Positions 7,969-16,552 of a DNA stretch of 64,000 nt are shown one piece after another. The position numbers and the translations under genes are program-made. The stretch's first letter is position 1, and each line of letters starts with the position of its first letter. This DNA comes from Plantactinospora mayteni (GTDB lineage: Bacteria; Actinomycetota; Actinomycetes; Mycobacteriales; Micromonosporaceae): positions 1 through 64,000 of the forward strand of contig NZ_BONX01000019.1 in assembly GCF_016862935.1 (NCBI RefSeq), written 5' to 3'. The notes under the pieces are model-generated. The model was not told the origin of the DNA, did no database searches, and worked only from the letters and a program-made list of their open reading frames with translations.

Positions 7969-9131
7969 GCTCCGATCACGATCTCGTCGAGGTCCCGGGG
8001 ATAGCTGGTGAGCCGGCGCGGCCCGTCGTCGGTCACCAGTACCGTGTCCGAGATCCGGTAGCCGGCGTGGCCGGGCACGTACACCCCGGGTTCGCTGGAG
8101 AGCACCATCCCGGGCGCCAGCACCGTGTCGTCGCCGTCGGCCACCCAGGGCGGCTCGTGGAAGCCGAGCCCGATCCCGTGCCCCTGCCGGTGCCGCAGGT
8201 ATTCGCCGAGCCCGGCCCGGCGGATCACGTCCAGACAGGCCCGGTTGGCGTCCACGCAGCGGGTGCCGGGGCGCAGCGCCTCGGTGCCGACCTGCTGCGC
8301 CTGCCGGACCACCTCGTAGTAGCGGCGCTGCTCGGCGGTCGGCTCGCCGAGCAGGAAGGTCCGTTCGCTCTCCACGAACCGGCCGCCGACCGCACAGCCG
8401 AGGGAGAGCATGAACGGCTCGCCGTGCCGCAGCCGGTCCCCGCCGGGCAGCCGGTGCGGCTGGGCCGAGTTCGGGCCGCCGTAGACCAGGCCGCCGGTGA
8501 GCATCGGCACCACCACGACGTCGTCGTGCTCGGCGTACATCCTGGCGGCGCCGTACCGGGTGACGTGGCCGGCCAGCTCCGTCTCGGTGGGTAGCTCGGC
8601 ACCGCCGGCCACCGCGTCGGCGACCAGCCGGACGCCCTCGGCCAGCATCGAGTCGGCGATCCGGGCCGCCTCGGCGTGCAGGGCGATCTCCTCCGGCGTC
8701 TTGCGCAGCCGCAGCGCCCCGACCAGGTCACTCGGCTCCCAGGCGGTACCGGGGAAGGCCCGGCCGATCCCGCCGACCCGGGCCACCGTGGTGGACGGGG
8801 CATAGCCGGCCCGGACCGGTGGGGTCGGCACCGCGTCCCGGAGCACCGCCCACGGGCTCCGCTCGCCGGGGAACTCCGGATAGACCACCAGCTCGGCGGC
8901 GGCCCGCTGGTCGGCGGCGTACTCCCGCTCCAGGTCCGGGACCAGCAGCAGCACGGCGCCGTCCCGGGCCAGGTAGGCGGCGACCGGGCGCTCGTTGGGG
9001 AAGTGCGAAAAACCCGTCAGGTACGCCACGTCGAGCGGATCGTCCAGCAGCAGCGCGTCCAGCCCGGCCCGGTCCAGTTCGGCTCGGACGGTCTCGTGCA
9101 GGCTGGAGTAGAAGGAAGCAGCCAGTCGCAC
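7965..9131 (-). CDS. M24 (aminopeptidase P/creatinase fold) protein with altered metal site
   Basis: The 388-residue protein has a creatinase-type N-terminal domain (YLTGFSHFPNERP near residue 38) and a C-terminal pita-bread domain. Of the usual five metal ligands only two are clear: the His in GHGIGLGFHEPP and the Glu in SSEPGVYVPG. The DxG aspartate is Ser (FMLSLGCAVGG), the next Asp is Glu (FVESERT), and the last Glu is Ser (YRISDTVLVT). This resembles metal-independent members such as creatinase more than a working Xaa-Pro dipeptidase. Start GTG 9131 follows a GAGGTGACGAG sequence, seven bases after oppC. It may hydrolyse an amide or amidine rather than a peptide bond. Confidence 0.8.
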   Translation of the reverse strand: MRLAASFYSSLHETVRAELDRAGLDALLLDDPLDVAYLTGFSHFPNERPVAAYLARDGAVLLLVPDLEREYAADQRAAAELVVYPEFPGERSPWAVLRDAVPTPPVRAGYAPSTTVARVGGIGRAFPGTAWEPSDLVGALRLRKTPEEIALHAEAARIADSMLAEGVRLVADAVAGGAELPTETELAGHVTRYGAARMYAEHDDVVVVPMLTGGLVYGGPNSAQPHRLPGGDRLRHGEPFMLSLGCAVGGRFVESERTFLLGEPTAEQRRYYEVVRQAQQVGTEALRPGTRCVDANRACLDVIRRAGLGEYLRHRQGHGIGLGFHEPPWVADGDDTVLAPGMVLSSEPGVYVPGHAGYRISDTVLVTDDGPRRLTSYPRDLDEIVIGA

Positions 9132-9138
9132 CGGCTCG

Positions 9139-10059
9139 TCACCTCGTCCTCGGATTGCGGGCGTCGTTGTACGCCACGGCGAGCAGGGTGGTCGCCACCA
9201 CCAGCAGCAGGATGGCCAGCGACGGGAAGAGCGTGGTCCACCAGGCGGTGGCGAGCGAGCCGGAGCGCTGCGCCTGGTGCAGGATCGTCCCCCAGGACCA
9301 ACTGTTCGGGTCGCCGAGCCCGAGGAACGACAGTCCCGCCTCGGAGAGCACCGCCCGGGAGGTGGTCAGTACCACCGAGACCGCGACGACCGGCGCGACG
9401 CCGGGCAGTACGTGTTTGCGGATGATCCACAGGTGCGAGCCGCCGATCACGTGCGCCGCCGAGACGTACGGCATCGGCACCACGGCCAGTCCCTGGGAGC
9501 GGACCACCCGGGCCACCTCGGGCCAACTGAAGACCGCGATCACCACCACCAGGGTCGGCACGCTCGGCCCGGCCAGTGCGGCGACCAGGATCATCAGCGG
9601 CAACACCGGCAGCGACAGCGAGACGTCGACGATCACCCCGAGTACGAGATCGGCCGGCCGGAAGTACGCCGCCGCGACCCCGACCAGTACGCCGATGACG
9701 ATCGCCAGCAGGCTGGCCGCCAGGCCGACCACGATGCTGACCCTGGTCCCCCAGATCACCTGGGCGAAGACGTCCCGCCCCAGGTCGTCGGTGCCGAACC
9801 AGTGCCCGGCACCGGGACCGGCGAGCACCTCCTCGCCGTACCCGCTCGGGTAGTCGGCGATCAGCGGCGCGGCCAGCGCGACCAGGCCGAGCAGGATCAG
9901 CACCCCGGCGCTGACCAGGCCGAGCGGGTTGCGTCGGAACGACTGCCAGGTCTGCCGGGCCACCGACTCGGACGGCGGCAGCCCACCGGCCGCCGGAGTC
10001 GCAGCGGCGGCCGGCGGCGGCGTGTCGCCCCCGGACGGCATCACCAGTTCCGTCGTCAT
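9139..10059 (-). CDS. oppC: Dipeptide/oligopeptide ABC transporter permease, OppC/DppC type
   Basis: A 306-residue inner-membrane permease with about six transmembrane helices. Features include an N-terminal OppC-like helix (NPLGLVSAGVLILLGLVALAAPLIADY), the conserved GTDDLGRDVFAQVIWGTRVS segment that follows it, and the coupling region RSQGLAVVPMPYVSAAHVIGGSHLWIIRKHVLP. It ends in a helix and a basic tail (YNDARNPRTR). The first 35 residues are Pro/Ala-rich and cytosolic. ATG 10059 overlaps the oppB stop as ATGA. It forms the membrane channel together with OppB. Confidence 0.92.
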   Translation of the reverse strand: MTTELVMPSGGDTPPPAAAATPAAGGLPPSESVARQTWQSFRRNPLGLVSAGVLILLGLVALAAPLIADYPSGYGEEVLAGPGAGHWFGTDDLGRDVFAQVIWGTRVSIVVGLAASLLAIVIGVLVGVAAAYFRPADLVLGVIVDVSLSLPVLPLMILVAALAGPSVPTLVVVIAVFSWPEVARVVRSQGLAVVPMPYVSAAHVIGGSHLWIIRKHVLPGVAPVVAVSVVLTTSRAVLSEAGLSFLGLGDPNSWSWGTILHQAQRSGSLATAWWTTLFPSLAILLLVVATTLLAVAYNDARNPRTR

Positions 10060-11021
10060 GAGGTCCTCACCCTCGGGTCGAGCAGTCCGTAGGCGAGGTC
10101 GGTGAGCAGGTTGGCGACGATCACCGCGAAGGCGAGCATCAGGAACGCGCCCTGCAACACCGGGAAGTCGAGCTGGCCGACGGCCTCGAAGATGGCCCGG
10201 CCGACCCCCGGGTACGCGTAGATCGACTCGGTCAGCACCGCCCCGCCGACCAGGAAGCCCAGTTGCAACCCGACCAGCGTGGTCGTCGGCAGCAGCGCGT
10301 TGCGCAGCGCGTGCCGCCAGACCACCTTCCGGTTCGGCAGCCCCTTGGCCCGGGCCAGCGTGCAGTAGTCCTCGCCGAGCGCGTCGATCAGGGTGCTGCG
10401 CAGGGTCAGCACGTACGAGCCGAGCTGCACCAGCACCAGGGAGAGGCAGGGCAGGATCAGGTGCAGCGCGATGCTGCCGTACGCGGCCAGCCCGTAGACG
10501 TCGTCGTCCATCGCGCCGCCGATCGGCAGGATGCCGAAGACCACCCCGAAGACGTAGAGCAGGAAGACTCCGATGCTCGGGATGAAGAGCGACTGGCCGG
10601 TGATGCCGCCGACCTGGATCAGCCGGTCCAGGGTGCCCTTGGCCCGGGTCGCCGCGACCACGCCGAGCGGGATGCCCAGCGCCACGGTCACCACCAGCGC
10701 GGAACCGGCCAGCAGCAGGGTCCAGGGCAGCCGCTCCAGCAGGATGTCCAGCACCGGCTGGTTCTGCCGGAACGACACCCCGAGGTTGCCGTGCAGGAGT
10801 TGGGTCAGGTACTCCCAGTACTGCACCGCCAGTGGCCGGTCCAGGCCGTAGTCGCGGAGCAGCTCGGCCCGCAGTTCGTCGGTCATCGTCGGATCCGCCA
10901 CCGCCAGGGCCGGGTCGCCGGGCAGCAGGCGCAGCAGGAAGAACGTTACGGTCACCGCGAACCACATGGTCAGTACGCCGCGCAGCAGGCGGCGGGTGAC
11001 GAACCGGGCGCCAGCGGGCAT
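10056..11021 (-). CDS. oppB: Dipeptide/oligopeptide ABC transporter permease, OppB/DppB type
   Basis: A 321-residue permease with the OppB signature start (RRLLRGVLTMWFAVTVTFFLLRLLPGDPA), an outer loop with YWEYLTQLLHGNLGVSF, and the EAA-type coupling loop DYCTLARAKGLPNRKVVWRHALRNALLP near residue 220. ATG 11021 follows a strong AAGGAAGGAGAGAG ribosome-binding site. A large hairpin separates it from oppA, so it is probably made in lower amounts than the binding protein. It pairs with OppC. Confidence 0.92.
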   Translation of the reverse strand: MPAGARFVTRRLLRGVLTMWFAVTVTFFLLRLLPGDPALAVADPTMTDELRAELLRDYGLDRPLAVQYWEYLTQLLHGNLGVSFRQNQPVLDILLERLPWTLLLAGSALVVTVALGIPLGVVAATRAKGTLDRLIQVGGITGQSLFIPSIGVFLLYVFGVVFGILPIGGAMDDDVYGLAAYGSIALHLILPCLSLVLVQLGSYVLTLRSTLIDALGEDYCTLARAKGLPNRKVVWRHALRNALLPTTTLVGLQLGFLVGGAVLTESIYAYPGVGRAIFEAVGQLDFPVLQGAFLMLAFAVIVANLLTDLAYGLLDPRVRTS

Positions 11022-11045
11022 GCTCTCTCTCCTTCCTTGGCTTGC

Positions 11046-11088
11046 CGGTCGAGGCGGGCCCTGTGGTGCGGCGGGCCCGCCCCGACCG
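11046..11088 (-). terminator. Hairpin between oppA and oppB
   Basis: CGGTCG-A-GGCGGGCCC (11046-11061) pairs with GGGCCCGCC-C-CGACCG (11073-11088), with one mismatch and an 11-nt loop. It has no U-run. Placed after a binding-protein gene and before its permeases, it probably stabilises the upstream message or partly stops transcription. Confidence 0.55.
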
Positions 11089-11105
11089 TCGTCGAACTGG
11101 TCGCG

Positions 11106-12716
11106 TCAGCCCTTGGTGGCCTGGGCCACCGAGACGGGGTTGACGATGGAGAGCAGCTCACTCGGCTGGACCAGGAAGTTGGACCACTCCGCCGAGTGCG
11201 CGATGGTGAACTCCTCGACGTAGAGCACGTTGTCGTACACCTTGTCGGTGATCATCCTCGCGGCCTGCTGGATCGGGCCCTTCTGACCGGCCTGGTCCAA
11301 CTGCCCCCGGGCCTGGTCGATCAGGGCGTCCAGCTCCGGGTCGCAGGCGTTGGCGTAGTTGATGAAGCCCTTGCACTTGAACGCGAGCGCCAGGTTGGCC
11401 GGCGGGTTCTCCATGATCGCCCACGAGCCGGCGTAGATGTCGTAGTCCCGCGCGGTGTACTTCTCCACGTAGGTGTTCCGCTCCAGACCCTCCAGCTTGA
11501 TCTCGATCCCGGCCGCCTTGCTGGAGTCCCGGACCAGCTGCGCCCACTTGGAGATGTTCGGGTCGGCCTGGTCGTAGATCATCCGCAGGCTGAGCCCGTC
11601 GAAGAGCCCGTCACCGTTGCCGTCCTTGAAGCCCGCCCCGGTGAGCAGCGACTTCGCCTTCGCCGGGTCGTGCGCGTACTCCTTGGCGGACGGGTCCTGC
11701 CACTGCTTCAGGGTCGGGGTCAGCACCGAGGAGTTCGACGAGACCGCCTTGCCCTGCAACGCCACCCGGCGGATCGCCTCGTAGTCGACCGCGGCGGCCA
11801 GCGCCTGGCGTACCTCCAGCTTGTCCAGCGGCTCGCGGGCGGTGTTGTACTGCATGTGCGCCCAGCCCAGCGACGGCACCTTGACCAGCTTGAGCTTGCT
11901 GTCGCCTTCGAGCGTCTTGGCCAGCGGCGGCGGCAGCGCGTTGGCGATCAGGTCGACGTCGCCGTTGCGCAGCGCCAGTGCCTCGGTGTTGACGTCCGGG
12001 AAGACCCGGAAGACCACCTCCTTGGTCTTCGGACCGCCCTCGATCAGCGGGAAGTTCTCCATCCGCTCCAGCACGTACCGCTGGCCCCGCTCCACCGTGG
12101 TCAGCTTGTACGGCCCGGCCGAGACCCAGTCCTTGTCGTTGGCGAACTTCTGCACGCTGCCGACCTTGCTGAACACGTGCTCCGGTACGACCGGCATCCA
12201 GAAGCCGACGTTCTCCAGGAACGTGCCGTCCGGCTGGGAGAGCTGGAACTCGATCTCCGTCGGGGAGATCACGGTGGACTTCTGGTACGACGAGATCAGC
12301 CCGGCGACGACGCCGATCTTCTCCTTGGCGACGGCGTCGATGGTGAACGCCACGTCGTCGGCGGTCACCTTCTCCCCGTCGCTCCAGGTGAAGTCGTCCC
12401 GGAGGGTGAACTTCGCCTTCCGCCCGCCGTCGGTGTACTCCCACTTGCTGGCCAGGTACGGCGACCGCACCCCGTCCATCCCCATGCTCATCATCCGGGG
12501 ATACATCAGGTTGGTCACCCAGGTGTCGGTACGGCTGTTGCCGACCAGCGGGTTGTAGTTGAGCACGTCGGCGGTGGTGCCGATCGTGATCCGGTCCGCC
12601 GAGCCGCTGCCGCCGCCCGCCTGGCTGTCCGGGTTACCGGGTGAGCAGGCGGTCGCCGCCAGCCCTATCGAGAGCGCGCCCGCCGCCACGGCGAGGGCGC
12701 GCCGGAATGTACGCAT
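11106..12716 (-). CDS. oppA: Peptide-binding lipoprotein, SBP family 5 (OppA/DppA-like)
   Basis: The 536-residue exported lipoprotein has a signal peptide with lipobox LAATAC (Cys near residue 24), a Gly/Ser linker and a solute-binding family 5 fold. Family features are the opening strand ITIGTTADVLNYNPLVGNS, WEYTDGGRKAKFTLRDDFTWSDGEKVTADDVAFTI near residue 90, and the late segment VRQALAAAVDYEAIRRVALQGKA. It captures a peptide-like ligand outside the cell and delivers it to OppBC. ATG 12716 overlaps the stop of the dipeptidase gene by one base (TGATG), so the two are coupled. Confidence 0.92.
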   Translation of the reverse strand: MRTFRRALAVAAGALSIGLAATACSPGNPDSQAGGGSGSADRITIGTTADVLNYNPLVGNSRTDTWVTNLMYPRMMSMGMDGVRSPYLASKWEYTDGGRKAKFTLRDDFTWSDGEKVTADDVAFTIDAVAKEKIGVVAGLISSYQKSTVISPTEIEFQLSQPDGTFLENVGFWMPVVPEHVFSKVGSVQKFANDKDWVSAGPYKLTTVERGQRYVLERMENFPLIEGGPKTKEVVFRVFPDVNTEALALRNGDVDLIANALPPPLAKTLEGDSKLKLVKVPSLGWAHMQYNTAREPLDKLEVRQALAAAVDYEAIRRVALQGKAVSSNSSVLTPTLKQWQDPSAKEYAHDPAKAKSLLTGAGFKDGNGDGLFDGLSLRMIYDQADPNISKWAQLVRDSSKAAGIEIKLEGLERNTYVEKYTARDYDIYAGSWAIMENPPANLALAFKCKGFINYANACDPELDALIDQARGQLDQAGQKGPIQQAARMITDKVYDNVLYVEEFTIAHSAEWSNFLVQPSELLSIVNPVSVAQATKG

Positions 12717-13924
12717 CAGTGCCAGACCTCCTCAAGGACGCGCATGATGTTGCCCCCCAGGACCTTGCCGATCTCGTCGTCCGAGTAGTCGTGGCCGACC
12801 AGCCAGGAGACGATGTTCCAGTAGCACTCGGCCGGGTTCTCCAGCCCGTCCACATAGGGCACCCGGGGGTGCTCGACGTGGCCGTGCGCCTCGGCGATGG
12901 ACAGGTGTGCGGCGAAGGTGTCGTGCAGGCCGACATGGTCGCCGAAGAGGGTGTCCGGCCCGAACGCCACGTGGTCGATGCCGACCAGTTCGACGCAGTG
13001 CACAAAGTGGTCCATCACCGACTCGATGCTGTGCTCGGGGTGGGCCGGCGAGAGCGTGGTGTGCGGTGCGGCCTCCAGGCCGAGCACCCCGCCGCGCTCC
13101 GCGCAGGCCCGGATCACCTCGTCCGGCTTCATCCGGTTGGTCGGCCAGACGGTACGCGATCCGGCGTGCGTGATGAAGATCGGCTTGGTGGAGGCGGCGA
13201 TGACGTCGGCCGAGGTACGGTCCCCGGAGTGCGACACGTCGATCGCGATGCCCAGCTTGTTCATCCGGCGTACGGCCTTCTCGCCGAAGTAGGTGAGGCC
13301 GCCGTCGCCCCGCTCCTTGAGCCCGCTGCCCAGGGTGTTCGCCTCGCTGTAGGCGATGCCCATCTGCCGGACGCCGAAGCCGTAGAGCATGTCGATCCGG
13401 TCCAGCTCGTTCTCGATCATCGTGGCCGCCTCGGTGGCCAGCACCAGGCCCATCCGGCCGGTCTCGTGCGCGTGGTGGATGTCGGCCAGCTTCTCCACCC
13501 GGATCAGGTAGTCCTGGTGGGCCAGGTCGGACAGCCGCATCCCGAGGTCGGCGATGACGTCGGTCCACTTCCAGCCCATCTGGCTGGTCACGCAGCAGGT
13601 GCCGTCCATCATGTTGTCGAAGACGGCGGTCATGCCGGAGCGGGCCAGTCCGGCGTACCCGGTGTGGTGCCGCGCGGTCCGGTTGTAGTCGACGGTCTGG
13701 CCGATCTCCTCGGGGAAGACCGACGGGTGGTCGTGCAGCGAGATCACGACGTTGTCGGTGAGCAGCCGGCGGACCCGGTCTCGCTCTCCGTCGGTCAGCG
13801 AGTTGCCCTGGTACGCCGGCACCCGGCCGAGTTCCGGAGCGAGCTTGAACTCCCGGTAGTCGGTACCTGCCTCCAGGTAGCTGTAGGACGTGTATCCGGT
13901 GTAGCGCGGGGCCGGGTCGAGCAC
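12716..13924 (-). CDS. M19 (membrane/renal-type) dipeptidase
   Basis: A 402-residue zinc dipeptidase of peptidase family M19. The first metal motif is VISLHDHPSVF near residue 61, the bridging Glu is in LVLATEAATMIE, the later ligand histidines are in DVSHSGDRTS and FITHAGSR, and the catalytic Asp region is HVAFGPDTLFGDH. There is no signal peptide, so it is probably cytosolic. The start is set by a perfect AAGGAGG eight bases before GTG 13924, not by the longer open frame upstream. It is the first gene of the minus-strand operon running through oppABC to the Lrp regulator, and probably cleaves imported dipeptides. Confidence 0.9.
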   Translation of the reverse strand: MLDPAPRYTGYTSYSYLEAGTDYREFKLAPELGRVPAYQGNSLTDGERDRVRRLLTDNVVISLHDHPSVFPEEIGQTVDYNRTARHHTGYAGLARSGMTAVFDNMMDGTCCVTSQMGWKWTDVIADLGMRLSDLAHQDYLIRVEKLADIHHAHETGRMGLVLATEAATMIENELDRIDMLYGFGVRQMGIAYSEANTLGSGLKERGDGGLTYFGEKAVRRMNKLGIAIDVSHSGDRTSADVIAASTKPIFITHAGSRTVWPTNRMKPDEVIRACAERGGVLGLEAAPHTTLSPAHPEHSIESVMDHFVHCVELVGIDHVAFGPDTLFGDHVGLHDTFAAHLSIAEAHGHVEHPRVPYVDGLENPAECYWNIVSWLVGHDYSDDEIGKVLGGNIMRVLEEVWH

Positions 13925-14139
13925 GCCGCTCCCTCCTTCGGGTCGGTGCCAGGTGCCGGGGCGCGCGGTGGATTTCGGCGCCGCGACCTGATCTAGGTGT
14001 GGATTGTCGGCGATGTGGGAGCAGAGATTGCCAGGATCAGGCACAGCGTGTCAACATGTTGGCCAACTCCGGCGCAGATCAAGGGCTGGGCGACAGAAAT
14101 CGTTACGGCGGGAAACATCACGGAAATTCGGGAGGTGTA
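13925..14139. promoter_or_regulatory. Divergent promoter region of the opp cassette
   Basis: This 215-bp gap lies between the minus-strand dipeptidase operon and plus-strand oppDF, so both promoters must be here. It is more AT-rich than its surroundings and holds a perfect 10-bp palindrome, CAACATGTTG, at 14052-14061. That is a candidate operator, for example for the Lrp-type protein encoded at the end of the operon. The link is inferred. Confidence 0.4.
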
Positions 14140-15174
14140 GTGACTAGCGGGGTAGAAAGCCAGCGACGGTCACCCGATGCCGACCTGCCGGCCGCACTGC
14201 GGGTCCGGAGCCTCGACGTCACCTTCACCGGCCGGCGCGGCACCGTCCCGGCGGTACGCGGCGTCGACCTCGACATCGCCGCCGGCGAAGTACTCGTGCT
14301 GCTCGGCGAGTCCGGCTCCGGCAAGTCGGTCACCGCCCGCGCCGTGATGGGCCTGCTCGACCCCGGCGGCGTGCGGGTCAGCTCCGAGCAGATCCGGGTC
14401 GCCGGCCACGACCTGACCAGCGCCGACCCCGAGCAGGTCCGGAAGCTGCGCGGCCAGACCATGGCGCTGGTCTTCCAGGACGCGCTCTCCGCGCTCAACC
14501 CGGTGCTCTCGATCGGCGACCAGCTCGGCGAGGTGTTCCGGCTCCACCGCGGGCTCTCCCGCCGGGCCGCCCGCACCGAGGCCGCCGAACTGCTCCGGCT
14601 GGTCGGCATCCCGGCCCCGGATCGGCGGGTACGCGACTATCCGCACCAGTTCTCCGGCGGCATGCGGCAACGGATCCTGATCGCCATGGCGGTCGCGCTC
14701 GGCCCCCGGCTGCTGATCGCCGACGAGCCCACCACCGCACTCGACGTGACCGTGCAGGCGCAGATCCTGCAACTCGTCGACCGGCTGCGCCGGGAACTCG
14801 GGATGGGCGTCCTGCTGATCACCCACGACCTCGGAGTCGCCGCCGAGATCGCCGACCGGGTCGCGGTGATGTACGCCGGCCGGATCGTCGAGACCGGCAC
14901 CGTGGCCGAGGTACTCGACGGGCCGGCCCACCCGTACACGGCGGCGCTGCTGCGCTCCGTACCCGATCTGGCCCAGCCCGGCGACCGGCTCCGGCCGATC
15001 CCGGGGAGCCCGCCGAACCTGCTGGCGCTGCCGACCGGCTGTGCCTTCCATCCGCGCTGCGACCGGGTCACCGAGGAGTGCACGGTGACCCGGCCGGAGC
15101 GGCGGCCACTGGCCGTACCCGGTCGGACCGCCGCCTGCCACCACGCCGAGGAGGCCGTCGATGCCCCCGTCTGA
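14140..15174 (+). CDS. oppD: Peptide ABC transporter ATPase, OppD/DppD type
   Basis: A 344-residue ATP-binding protein. Walker A is GESGSGKS near residue 48, the Q-loop is [11 protein letters not shown], the signature is QFSGGMRQR near residue 170, Walker B is [14 protein letters not shown] and the switch His is in LITHDLG. The C-terminal oligopeptide extension has a CxxR-type cysteine cluster ([16 protein letters not shown]). Start GTG 14140 follows GGGAGGTGTA; an upstream in-frame ATG would add an unlikely 47-residue leader. It overlaps oppF by 14 bp and energises OppBC with OppF. Confidence 0.92.
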   Translation: MTSGVESQRRSPDADLPAALRVRSLDVTFTGRRGTVPAVRGVDLDIAAGEVLVLLGESGSGKSVTARAVMGLLDPGGVRVSSEQIRVAGHDLTSADPEQVRKLRGQTMALVFQDALSALNPVLSIGDQLGEVFRLHRGLSRRAARTEAAELLRLVGIPAPDRRVRDYPHQFSGGMRQRILIAMAVALGPRLLIADEPTTALDVTVQAQILQLVDRLRRELGMGVLLITHDLGVAAEIADRVAVMYAGRIVETGTVAEVLDGPAHPYTAALLRSVPDLAQPGDRLRPIPGSPPNLLALPTGCAFHPRCDRVTEECTVTRPERRPLAVPGRTAACHHAEEAVDAPV

Positions 15175-16300
15175 CCACCCGGCCGGGCCCGGCCCAGCCT
15201 CCGCCGACCCGGCCGGGTCCACTCCCGTGGTCGGTACGCCGACCGCGCTCTCCGTCTCCGCCGGCCCGAACACCTCCGGCCCGCTGACCGCCGACTCCCC
15301 GGCCAACGGGGAACCGCTGCTGGTCGCCACCGGGGTCCGCAAGACCTACCGGGCCGGACGCGGTCTCGGCGGCCGTTCCCGGGTGCACGCCGTGGACGGG
15401 GTGGACCTGACCGTCTCGGCCGGCGAGACCCTCGGGGTGGTCGGCGAATCCGGCTGCGGCAAGTCGACCCTGGCCCGGCTGCTGGTCGGGCTGGAACGCC
15501 CCGATTCCGGCCAGGTCCGCTACGCCGGACTCGACGTCGGCACCGCCCGGGGCGTCCGCCGCCGTGAACTGCGCCGGGCCGTGCAGATGGTCTTCCAGGA
15601 CCCGGTCGCCTCGCTGAACCCCCGGATGCCGATCCTGGACGTGGTCGCCGAGCCGCTCGACGTGCACAGACTCGCCCGGGGCGCCACCGCCCGCCGGGAC
15701 CGGGTCGCCGAACTGCTGGAGATGGTCGGGCTTTCCCCGGACATGATGCGGCGGTTCCCGCACGAGTTCTCCGGCGGGCAGCGGCAGCGGATCGGCATCG
15801 CCCGTGCGTTGGCCACCGAACCCCGGGTGGTGGTCTGCGACGAGCCGGTCTCCGCGCTCGACGTCTCGGTACAGGCCCAGGTGGTCAACCTGCTCGCCGA
15901 GTTGCAGCAGCGGCTCGGCATCGCCCTGGTCTTCATCGCGCACGACCTCGGGGTGGTCCGGCACGTCTCGCACCGGGTCGCGGTGATGTACCTCGGCCGG
16001 CTCGCCGAACTCGGCCCGGCCGCCACCGTCTACCAGGACCCGGCGCACCCCTACACCCGGGCGCTGCTCGGCTCGGTGCCGGTACGCCATCCGCGCGAGC
16101 GGGGACGGGAGCGGATCGTGCTGGCCGGCGACCCGCCGAGCCCGGTCGACCCGCCGTCCGGCTGCCGCTTCCACACCCGCTGCCCGATCGCCCAGGACGT
16201 CTGTGGCCGGGACGCACCTGCGCTGCTCGTCCCGGAAAGCGACACCCCGACCGCCGCCGGACAACGGCTCGCCGCCTGCCACTTCGCCGGCACGCCGTAG
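15161..16300 (+). CDS. oppF: Peptide ABC transporter ATPase, OppF/DppF type
   Basis: A 379-residue ATPase with a 50-residue Pro/Ser/Thr-rich N-terminal extension unusual for the family. Walker A is GESGCGKST near residue 97, the Q-loop is [12 protein letters not shown], the signature is FSGGQRQR, Walker B is [14 protein letters not shown] and the switch is IAHDLG. The C-terminal oligopeptide domain has cysteines in [14 protein letters not shown]. It overlaps the oppD 3' end. The downstream gap has 21-bp tandem repeats and a 53-bp hairpin. Confidence 0.92.
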   Translation: MPPSDHPAGPGPASADPAGSTPVVGTPTALSVSAGPNTSGPLTADSPANGEPLLVATGVRKTYRAGRGLGGRSRVHAVDGVDLTVSAGETLGVVGESGCGKSTLARLLVGLERPDSGQVRYAGLDVGTARGVRRRELRRAVQMVFQDPVASLNPRMPILDVVAEPLDVHRLARGATARRDRVAELLEMVGLSPDMMRRFPHEFSGGQRQRIGIARALATEPRVVVCDEPVSALDVSVQAQVVNLLAELQQRLGIALVFIAHDLGVVRHVSHRVAVMYLGRLAELGPAATVYQDPAHPYTRALLGSVPVRHPRERGRERIVLAGDPPSPVDPPSGCRFHTRCPIAQDVCGRDAPALLVPESDTPTAAGQRLAACHFAGTP

Positions 16301-16315
16301 CCCCGGCTGCCACGC

Positions 16316-16395
16316 CCCGGCAGTCTGGCTGGCACGCCCGGCAGTCTGGCTGGCACGCCCGGCAGTCCGGCTGGCACGCCCGGGAGTCCGGCCGG
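16316..16395. repeat. 21-bp tandem repeat, 3.8 copies
   Basis: CCCGGCAGTCTGGCTGGCACG occurs at 16316-16336 and 16337-16357, then with one change at 16358-16378, then as a diverged 17-base partial copy to 16395. It starts 15 bp after the oppF stop, in non-coding DNA. Confidence 0.8.
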
Positions 16396-16398
16396 TTG

Positions 16399-16451
16399 AC
16401 CTGGACAACAGGGGCGTTATCCGCGTGGGTTAACGCATCTGTTGTCCAGGT
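16399..16451. repeat. 53-bp hairpin repeat, family A copy 2
   Basis: Arms GACCTGGACAACAG (16398-16411) and CTGTTGTCCAGGTC (16439-16452) pair perfectly. An inner arm GCGTTA/TAACGC extends the hairpin to a loop of about 11 nt. The element has the same length and architecture as 3341-3393. It lies between oppF and rsmA, which run in the same direction, so it need not be a terminator for convergent genes. Confidence 0.78.
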
Positions 16452-16538
16452 CGAGCGCGTGTCGCGCGGCGAGGCGGTGCGCGCGGCAGGTCGTCGGCCG
16501 GGCGTCGGGTATGTGCCGACGACCGTGCCGGTGGGCCG

Positions 16539-16544
16539 TACCCT
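16539..16544 (+). promoter_or_regulatory. -10 box for leaderless rsmA
   Basis: TACCCT ends eight bases before ATG 16553, with no Shine-Dalgarno sequence between; the pattern matches the leaderless arrangement at metG. Confidence 0.4.
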
Positions 16545-16552
16545 CTTGCAGC

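Noticed and set aside
13999-14139. N-terminal extension of OppD from an upstream ATG
   Set aside because: The sequence crosses the divergent promoter region and a clear GGGAGG site sets the start at GTG 14140.
16316-16395. CRISPR-like array
   Set aside because: Contiguous tandem repeats without spacers.
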